A DNA stretch of 64,000 bases, taken from NCBI GenBank assembly GCA_027886185.1, contig WOAB01000188.1, forward strand, positions 3,596,001 to 3,660,000, read 5' to 3'. Each line of letters opens with the position of its first letter. The stretch's first letter is position 1. Source of the DNA: Rheum nobile (lineage: Eukaryota; Streptophyta; Magnoliopsida; Caryophyllales; Polygonaceae). Both the position numbers and the translations under genes were made by a program. Below are positions 56,432 to 64,000 of this stretch, piece after piece. Under the pieces are notes generated by a model. The model was not told the origin of the DNA and searched no databases. It was given only the letters and a program-made list of their open reading frames with translations.

Positions 56432-58912
56432 CTAGCCATCATGGAATACGCGCCTGTCAAATTGCCATGGGCGCCTAAGCAAGATATGGGTGACGTCCAT
56501 TACAATGACATCACATAGAATAGAATCACAGTATTGACCTATGGAAAAAGAAATTAAGCATTGTCGAGATACTGTGTTACCTGGACTAGAGGAAATCCAT
56601 TGGAGTGCATACGGTTGTGGGTGAGGCGTCATTGGCAATGCGAAGTGCTTCACGACCTTCTCATTCACAATGTTTGCACAACTTCCTCCATCAATAATGA
56701 CACTCAAGGAAGCCGTTTGAACGAGTACCCTTGTGTGGAACAAGTTCTCTCGTTGGTCGCTGAGGCTTGCTTCCTTGACCGTGAGGAGTCGCCTTGTCAC
56801 CAAGCTCAGTGGCGTGCCCGCATGCAATGAAGCAGGCTCGCAGTCGTAGGCGTCCTCATCGTCCTCGAGGCCTTCGTCAATGGGCTCTAGAGCGGGCTCG
56901 TCCTCCTCGAATGACTCGTAGTCGGCGGCGGCGGAGGAGAAGAGCACCTTCTTGGCATTCGAACAATCCTTCTTGTAATGTCCCCTGTCTCCACACTTAT
57001 AGCACTCTAGGTCTCGCGCGCGGTCTGTGCCCACTGGAGGCTGTCTGGGCGCGTTGGCGCGGCTAGCGGCGGCTGGCGTCGTGGGCTTCGGCTGGCGGCC
57101 TTGGCTAGACGCGGCTGTGGCAATGGCACTGGGACGCACATTAGTATTAGAAGATTGACTAGGGTTAGAAGAATACCTGGTTTGGCCACTTTGCCAAGTG
57201 TAAGACTTTCGACGATTGAGTTGTGCATGGATTTGCATCGCCATGTGTGTCAACGTGTTGAGGTCTTTGATTGACAAGATTTCTAGTTGATCTCGGATTG
57301 GGGCATTCAAGCTGCTCAAGAATTTGTTTCTCAACGTCGAAGGGGCAACACTAATGTTGGCCTTGTAGTACATGTCCTCTAAGGTGGAGAAGAACTCGAG
57401 TGGAGTCTTTGTGCCTTGGCGAGCCATGGCTATCTCCATACGCATTTGATTTCTATAATCTGGAGGTACGTACTTCTTCGTCATAACATACACCAATTGG
57501 TGCCATTCGGTGACGAGAGGGAGGCGGCATCAGACGCTGTCGTCTACAAAACGATGACACCACACACGGGTGATGCCTCGGAAGTGCAGCATCGCGGCAT
57601 CGACATGGTTCTCAGGTGGCACTCGGCAATAGCGAAGGGTGTACTCTGTGGCCTGCACCCATTCAAGAAAAACAAAGGGGTTGTATTCATCAAAGAAGTG
57701 TTCGATTTTTACCTTCACTTCATGTCTTTGGTAGCGAGGCTGGGGCGGCGCTGGCATGGGCGCGTTGTGTGGCGTGACGGCATAGAGAGGGTTCTCGTAG
57801 GCATGCACGCCAGGGGGTGGAACGCGTCCAAGTTGTCGCCTTTCGCGGACTGGGTGTGCATCGCCGCGAGCAAACTCGTCCCTGGGCGCGTAGGCGTCGT
57901 CGCATCGGCGCTGTCGCGGCTGGGCATCGTAGTCGGCTCGACAAATGTCTTTGGGCATGGCATCGCGGCGCTCGCCGCGAGTGTCACGAGCATCGGCGCC
58001 TTTGGCTTGTAGGCGCGGTGGAGGAATCCAATCGGAGGGGCGATCCTGCAATTCAATTGGGTCTCCAAGAGGTGGATGGAAAAAGTTGGGATTGATCATA
58101 CTTGAATCCTCGATTTCTTCGACGTCGAATTCGTCGAAGTCATCTTGGATGGTGGGCGTCGAGGAGCCATAGCCATCGGACCCATAGTGTGGCGTCCATG
58201 CACTTTGATGGCGAAGATGGTCTCGAACATCATAGTTTCTGGGCTGGGTAGTGAGTGTCCTCCTAGGCGCATCGTTGCGTCGCTGTGATCGACTGGGTCA
58301 TCGACTAGGTCTTCTCGGTGTCGCAGCGGCGAGCTCGGCTTCGCGGGCTCGGCCTTCGCGTGGCACTGAGCCTGTGACATGGCGTTGGGTGCGTCTAGAG
58401 GCATACCTAGCATCAAAATCATAAGGTTCAGAATACTCACCTTGGGAGTCGTCGGCACGGTCGAAGCCGGTGTCGTAGCCAGCGGGTGTGGCTCTGGGCA
58501 CGTATCGGTCTTGGTGAGACACGTAGCCTTGGCGACTCTCAATGACACTCTGGATTCTGTTGAGTCGTGGTTGAAGGTTGGAAGTCGAAGGCATGACTCC
58601 CTTGCCCTTGTCCACGCGGGGATTGCTTGGACCGGCGTCGGTGGCTCTGGGTTGAGCCGGCGTGTCCATAGGGATCACTGGGGTTGGAGTGGGCACGAGT
58701 TGTGCTGCTCTTTGCATGGCTTCGAATTGAGCCACTCGTTGACGAAGAGCTTGGATCTCTCTTTGCTCCTCGGACAACTCCAAGATAGGATCTTGTGGTG
58801 GTGGTTCTTGTTGGGGAACCAAAAGAAGAAGTGGTGGGGGAACCAACGGTTGTGGTTGTGGGTTGGTGTTGTCGGCGCCTGCGTTGTCTCCACTAGATGT
58901 GTTGGCCGTCAT
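56432..58912 (-). pseudogene. E4 gag and protease
   Basis: ATG at 58912 (MTANTSSGDNAGADN), five bases after a T-rich CTAG acceptor. One frame of about 825 codons, broken only by TGA at 58298 and at 57530, both where Arg (CGA) is likely. Contains a coiled-coil-like stretch (SEEQREIQALRQRVAQFEAM), the gag core (HEVKVKIEHFFDEYNPFVFL, KYVPPDYRNQMRMEIAMARQ), a CCHC knuckle CYKCGDRGHYKKDC and the protease loop VIIDGGSCANI with catalytic Asp. Ends at RVFHDG on the replaced block. Confidence 0.9.
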
Positions 58913-58917
58913 GCTAC

Positions 58918-59745
58918 CTAGAACAATATGGCCAGACATAAAAGTAAAAACGAACAAAAAGCACAAAGAACAACAACCAAGAAATCACTAGTCAAGTCAA
59001 CAATGTTCACGAAGGGAAGGCTTGTTTGGCTTGCCGTGAGGGCGGCTAGGCTAGTCACAAGAGTTGGTGTGAGAAGCAAGTCGTCAATCAAACACACAAG
59101 AATAATTGTAACCCTAAACCAAACGTAAACAATGAAACCAAACTAGCAAGAAAATGCCTTCTAGGAAGGTCACCTAGACGGCGGAGAGGTGTAGAAGATG
59201 AGCTTAGGCCGTTGCGAGTGGGTTAGAGTTGCCTTATTTTGGCTTTTCCTAACTTTGGAAACTTTTTTTTGTTTTTGATAACCGATTGGCTATATCTATT
59301 TTTTTTAATATCCAAATATCTTATCTTTTGATTTTTATATTTTTTTAGATATCGGATAAGGAAAAGAAACGAAAATAATGGCCTAAGTAACAAGAATGAT
59401 CAAACGTGATCTTAGAGATAGGAGAGAGAAAAAGAAGATATGATTGCTTCTTATAGATAGAAATTCGGCTAACAACCTAAAAAGCAAATCAAGCAAATAA
59501 GGAAACAAAATCCACGAAAGAGAATAAGGAAATAACTATTCTAGCATGCAAGAGATCAAAGTTACCAAACACACCAAAACTTAAGGAGCAAGAAAAAAAC
59601 ATTCGGCCAAGGAGTTACCTTGTAGAAACCGAAGGACAAGCTAAATATGGAAACTTTTGTTTTTCTCCTTGATGATGCGAAAGCAAACGATGGTGGGCAA
59701 GAAAAAAATTTATGAACAAGATGCAAACTTGATTTCTTGACTTAC
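58918..59745 (-). other. Predicted leader intron of E4
   Basis: Donor CAGTCTT/GTAAGT 11 bases after the primer site, acceptor TATTGTTCTAG five bases before the gag ATG. 828 nt, T-rich towards its 3' end. The clearest of the leader-intron candidates along with E7. Confidence 0.5.
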
Positions 59746-59755
59746 AAGACTGCTG

Positions 59756-59768
59756 GGCTCTGATGCCA
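59756..59768 (-). other. E4 primer binding site
   Basis: TGGCATCAGAGCC, two bases after the LTR; tRNA-Met type with the same mismatch as E2. Confidence 0.85.
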
Positions 59769-59770
59769 GT

Positions 59771-60995
59771 TGATGTGTTCTTGCCTCCGATGGCGAGCAC
59801 ACTTGTCAAAGGTGACACATTTGGATCTAGTCTTGGGCGAGAAGTCACAAGCTTGGTTTTCAAGACTGTCGTGGAACCCTTGGGGAAACCCTTGATGAAT
59901 TGCACGAAAGCCTGGCAATGGATGCGCGTACGTGAACAGTAACTTTAGAGGTTATCGGACACGATGGTGACTGGATGCGAACCCAGTGGAGAGTGTCTGG
60001 GTGGTATCGGCGACGGCGACGATGGATGTCACGATGAGTGTCAAGACAGCGAAGACGGAGGCGATGGTGAAGACGATGACGATAGCGATGATGTTGGCGA
60101 GCGATAGACTGGGTTCGAGTCTGGGCTCGATGGCGACGGTGATAGCGATGGTGTCGGTGAGTGTCACAAGCGAGTGGCTAGCGACGACGACAACGATGGG
60201 TGTGGGTCCGATTGTGGGTGCGATAACGGAATCGGTTGAATGGATGGTGATGGAAGCGATGGTGTGATGGTTTGGGATAGATGACTTGAAAGGGCAAGTC
60301 TTTGCCGTAGCGTCGGCACGGAGTGAATGGAGATGCGAAAGAAGACTTTGCTTGAATGAATCCAAGCGGTGCCGTTGCGTTGGCGGCGGGGTGAAGGGGA
60401 TGCGAAGCTATAGGTGACGTCCGATCAAGGGAAGAAGGATAAACACTCGACTTAAGCCTTTACTATATTTGAACGTAAGAAATAACATAGATAAAGTATA
60501 ACTTAAACACTAGAGGCGAGAACTCCGATGGGCCGAGTCGAGCCTAGTGGACTAGCCCATGCAACATGCAATAGGCACACACCCTAAAATAGAAAGACTA
60601 TAAATGGAAACTACTTAAAACAATTATAATACCAAAAATAGAAATGTCTTCAAAAACAATGTCAAAACCGAGGCAAATAAACCTCTAAATGTCTAAGCCA
60701 GTGGCGGCGAGGCATGGGACACAGACACTGCGAGCGGCGGCGATGTCAAGTGTGTCTGGGCTCGGCAGTGTGCGCGTCCGATGCCGATGACGATGGGGAT
60801 TCGTCTGCGACTGCGATGGTGGCGAGGACTTGGAGTCTGGGTTCGGTCTCGGGTGTGCCTTGGCCAGCGATGACGCGAGCGACTAGCGAGTGCACGACGT
60901 CGGCGATGGCCCTTGACCTTGTCACTGGGCCCTCTGAGCGTAGGCTCATGGCATGCTCCTCCTCTGTGGCCGTCATGGGAGGCGGGGTCACATCA
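59771..60995 (-). repeat. E4 5' LTR (1225 bp)
   Basis: Same ends as the 3' copy. Holds a second, non-initiated copy of the tail frame (60995-60746). It is 12 bp shorter than the 3' LTR owing to small indels. Confidence 0.93.
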
Positions 60996-61214
60996 CTCTT
61001 GGAGTCATGCTTCGAATTGGGTCGTATGGTCGGTCTGTGACACTTCCAAAGCTCTCATATTTTCACGGAGTTCCACCATGTTGGAGGTGTGTTGATTCCC
61101 TAGACCATTGGGACCGACCTGATCGGATGAACTATGAGGAGGATTCATTGTGGTCGTGATAGCGGCATCCTCAGACATGGTGACGTCGTCGGTGGTTAGT
61201 CCGTTGTTGGACAT
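60996..61214 (-). pseudogene. Tat gag N-terminus
   Basis: MSNNGLTTDDVTMSEDAAIT starts at 61214, continues to MVELRENMRALEVSQTDHTT and QFEA, then TGA, and meets E4 at CTCTT. The frame continues as LQ-EVLGKGEALH at 53587 after removal of E4. Confidence 0.75.
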
Positions 61215-61266
61215 GATGGTGCGGTTTGTAGTGTTTGTGGTTGGAAAAAAAAGTATGATCTTTTTG

Positions 61267-61602
61267 ACTCCCAGCCCCACGGTGGGCGCCCATTATTTTA
61301 GATAGATTTCGTATTGTAACACAATCCTCTTTAATTGTGGAGTATAGGGTCAAAAATTACACGTTGTAGGAATAAAACAAGCTTTATAAAGAGTAAATCG
61401 GAATCGTATTGATGTATGAATGTATGCGTATGCTTGTGTATGTGACAAGAGTTTGCCCCCCCCCCCCCCCCCCCCCCTTATATAGAGGTCAAATGATAAT
61501 CCTACAAGAAATAGGATTTACCATAAAAATAAGATAAGATCATGGCTTGAAGCCTATGATAAGATAAACAAACAAGGTAATAATATTTCCTTATATGGGA
61601 TA
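61267..61602 (-). repeat. Tat 5' LTR (partial) and primer-site region
   Basis: LTR sequence 61289-61602 matches 31112-31420. It is followed by GGGCGCCCACCGTGGGGC, a sequence widely found at the primer site of plant Tat elements. A run of 22 C (61456-61477) sits where the other copy has six. TATA box CTATATAAG at 61477-61485. The upstream part is cut by E7. Confidence 0.8.
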
Positions 61603-62796
61603 TGATGTGACTCTGCCTGCACCATATCAAGGTCAAGATGCCCAGGACTAGCCATGCCTAGGAACCAAGGAGTCAAGTGCCGCGGAGAAGCCACCGCCGA
61701 CGCTAAAACTAGGGCAAGGAGGCACTCCAGGAAACTCGTCACCAAAGGAGGCCATCTTGGAGGAGGATGAGGCATTGGAGGTGCATGTCCAAAAGAGCAC
61801 AAGAGTGTCTGAGCACTACTACCCAACTTCTACAACTCCGCTCACAAAATTGGGTGCCCGGGCGCTGGCTAAGATCAATCAAGGCCACCTTGACGCTTCC
61901 CATGCAAAAGGGGTTATTACAAGGACCCATGCCAATCTACTTCAAGATGGCATCAAAAGAGGCCTTATGAACTATGGGGCGCCGAGCCAAGTGCTCAATG
62001 GCTCGGTGATGGCACTCATTCAAGGAATCCCCTCGACGACGGATTTTGGCCAAGATATGGGACTGCGATGTTCACCGGGCTAAGTAGCTCCAAATGAGGC
62101 CAAACTTCTCCCACCTACTTTTGGCATCACTAAAAGGCATTGGACCCCAAGAGTGTTAGAGAGTTTGAAGGTTTTCCCGGTGCTGGCATTGGATATCAAG
62201 AAGGCCCTGACGCCGGCAGTGTCAAGAAAATAAAACGAGGCTATCTCATAATTGGCTCCTGCCTTTTCTCTCATTTTTTGTGGTGACGTGGCACATGGGA
62301 TTCTATCTGATATATCCAAAATTTAAGGCAAATGGCGTTGAATTTCTACCAACCAGGCCATAAAGAGCCTCTCTTTAAAGCATTTCATTAACTTGGAAGA
62401 CAATTAGGGTTTTCCTTTTTGTTTTCAAGTTGGCTTGCAGCCACCATTTTCAATATGTTGAATATTGATACATTTCTTGAGTTTTTCGAGAGCAAAAGCC
62501 TCAAGAGCCTTAGGTTTGACGTCCTCTGTTTGGTGAGTTTACCCGAACAAAGAGTAGTGAGATTTAGGTGTGTTTGTCCTCAATCAAATATACGCTACTT
62601 CTGGTCATTTTTAGCGTGATTATCCAATATTTCCAGTTGCTTATCCCTTACACAAAATTGCCTCAATTGCCTTCAAACGCCTGGACCAAAACTTGCTTGT
62701 TCTAGCGAGATCAACGCCGATGCCAATGAGGACTTTGCTTGGGTTTTGGTGATGAACTTTCCTTGAAGCTTGGAGATCCTTGACAAGGACACATCA
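61603..62796 (+). repeat. E7 5' LTR (1194 bp) with embedded polyprotein tail
   Basis: TGATGTGACTCTG to GGACACATCA; perfect 7-bp inverted repeat. From the GAT codon the frame reads DVTLPAPYQGQDAQD, a TAG, then stays open through EVHVQKSTRVSEHYYP and LGARALAKINQGH to TAA at 62081, about 160 codons. Confidence 0.82.
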
Positions 62797-62798
62797 GT

Positions 62799-62810
62799 TT
62801 GTATCAGAGC
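62799..62810 (+). other. E7 primer binding site
   Basis: TTGTATCAGAGC, two bases after the LTR; one mismatch to the tRNA-Met type. Confidence 0.75.
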
Positions 62811-62820
62811 TACTCTAAAG

Positions 62821-63860
62821 GTAAGTTTCAATCCAAAACTTGTTCTTGAATTTTCAAGAAAAGTTTCCTATAGTTTTGCCGAGTACACTTTTCTAGCCTT
62901 GCTTGCAATTGCCATCTTGTGTTGTTGAGTTGGTGTGTTGCGTGAGTGTACACCATGGCCTGCATACTTCTAGAGGTTGAAGACGACCGTTACATGCTCC
63001 ATCACAGCCCCATTTACTAGCTAGCTTCAATTCTATTGACCGCATTAATTGCATGCTTTTACTTATCCTTTAAACTCCAAAAAGTGTAACCACCACTTAC
63101 CATATCCGACTCCAGTTCTAATTGGCTGCACTACTTCATTGTTTACTTGTGCATTTTATGTAATTCAATTTATAACATAAGAAGCATAAGTTACGGGAAA
63201 GGTACTTGGTCCATCAAAGTAAAATTGTTGAAAGAAATTGCTAAGTGTTCGGTTGTGTTACAATTTGAATTAAAAGTTTGTCAAGTTTGTAAGGGAAGTT
63301 CCCAACTTATGTTTCAAAATCAAAACTCTACAAATAAAAGGTTTGAACCAGAAAGACCCGGCCTAAGTTACAAAAGTGAGGGCCTTAATAACATTGGTCA
63401 AGCCAGAAAGAAAAGAGCAAGTGGAGAAAATTGTTGTTTGATTCTGAAAAGTTATCTTGTAAGGGAATAATTACTTAGTAGCTTTCTTGTGTGACTTATT
63501 TATAATTTGAAATTGCATAACGTGCATAAGTTGTGATTGAACAAAGTGAAACCGTTTGACCAAACACAACTCCGAGCCAAACCCATGTGCTTGATATAGG
63601 CTTGCATTTTTCTTCTTATGGATTCAAGCACTTGTGTAGGACTTCCTAGTGGGGGCTGAGACCAAGTGTATGTGAGCCTAAGAGGTCTTGGAAGTGGCTT
63701 GGAGATGAGTCAATAAGAGGCCATCCCTTAGATTGGAGAAGAAAGCCGTGTTAAGGACAAGTTCAAGGAAGCCACTTGAAGGTACTTCACCCTTACCTTG
63801 TGAATTCGTTTTTAGACTGATTTGTGTGTCGTTTGCCTTGTGTTTGCTATGTCTATACAG
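62821..63860 (+). other. Predicted leader intron of E7
   Basis: Donor CTCTAAAG/GTAAGT, acceptor TATGTCTATACAG/G; 1040 nt, ending 57 bases before the gag ATG. Donor and acceptor both match plant consensus well. Confidence 0.5.
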
Positions 63861-63917
63861 GGATACAAAAAGAAGAACCTCATGGATGCACCAGCCCCTA
63901 GCCAACCCTAAGACACC

Positions 63918-64000
63918 ATGAGTTACCCTTTCACTCAGGATGTGACCAAGGACGTAGTCGTTCGATGGGACCTATTGTCAATTTTTTATGAGTACCCAAA
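63918..64000 (+). CDS. E7 gag, N-terminus (partial)
   Basis: ATG at 63918 opens MSYPFTQDVTKDVVVRWDLL and stays open to the window end (27 codons). The position, after primer site and predicted acceptor, is that of gag in this element group. The short sequence alone is not diagnostic. Confidence 0.5.
   Translation, partial: MSYPFTQDVTKDVVVRWDLLSIFYEYP

Larger units (their letters stand above)
53593..60995 (-). mobile_element. E4: CRM-like Ty3/gypsy element, 7.4 kb, RT deleted
   Basis: Minus strand: 5' LTR 59771-60995, primer site, leader, gag, protease, an 830-bp foreign AT-rich block in place of RT to mid-integrase, integrase end, purine tract, 3' LTR 53593-54829. Exact 5-bp target duplication CTCTT at 53588-53592 and 60996-61000, inside Tat gag. 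Both LTRs are nearly alike, so this is one of the younger insertions. It cannot make RT. Confidence 0.92.
61603..64000 (+). mobile_element. E7: CRM-like element, 5' end (runs off the window)
   Basis: 5' LTR 61603-62796, primer site, predicted leader intron and the start of gag. Inserted in the Tat 5' LTR. Related to E6 by the LTR end (ACTTTCCTTGAA ... ACACATCA). Its state beyond 64000 is unknown; it could be more complete than the rest. Confidence 0.8.

Overview
The window reads as plant nuclear DNA, from a eudicot-type angiosperm. The evidence is Ty3/gypsy elements of three lineages (CRM-like chromovirus, Athila, Tat), a Ty1/copia element, two 5S-bearing Cassandra TRIM elements, CACTA and hAT ends, and intron-containing fragments of plant genes such as the clock gene TOC1. 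No intact host gene, rRNA, tRNA or CRISPR array was found. Nearly all of the 64 kb is nested, decayed transposon. Several CRM-like elements lie close together, which suggests (peri)centromeric heterochromatin; this is an inference. I number the CRM-like elements E1 to E7.

Layout. 1-3889: 3' part of E1 (+). 4737-6524 and 6525-15215: two related TIR elements, A and B, head to tail between TA-rich tracts. A contains a complete Cassandra (5550-6080, TSD TGTTC). B is split by E2 (-, 7073-14007), the best-preserved pol copy. 15458-20331: defective copia (-). 20750-22019: 5' LTR and leader of E5 (-). 22640: CACTA left end. 23025-28158: internally deleted Athila (+, TSD AAGAC). 28189-30513: fragments of about four unrelated plant genes, all on the minus strand and with introns kept, which is the mark of a gene-capturing transposon. 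31112-31670: Tat-type LTR. 32258-45643: E6 (+, TSD CATAA), inserted in a transposon-protein-like ORF. E6 holds a solo LTR (33794-34696, TSD GATAT), E3 (35166-43477) with its own 2.1-kb TIR insertion (38807-40913), and a second Cassandra (44282-45423) carrying a hAT-like MITE (44668-45304). 45649-48769: exon-like sequence ending in a second CACTA terminus at about 48851. 48852-53592 and 60996-61602: a Tat element (-) split by E4 (53593-60995, TSD CTCTT) and capped by E7 (+, from 61603), which runs off the end.

Shared biology. The CRM-like LTRs start TGAT and end ATCA. Each begins inside the coding sequence, at a GAT (Asp) codon just after a polypurine tract, so the last 40 to 160 codons of the polyprotein lie within the LTR. 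Primer sites match the 3' end of initiator tRNA-Met, two bases after the LTR. Several elements appear to have a leader intron, with a donor just after the primer site and an acceptor just before gag. Breaks, stops, deletions and lost catalytic residues show that none of the elements visible in full could move on its own.
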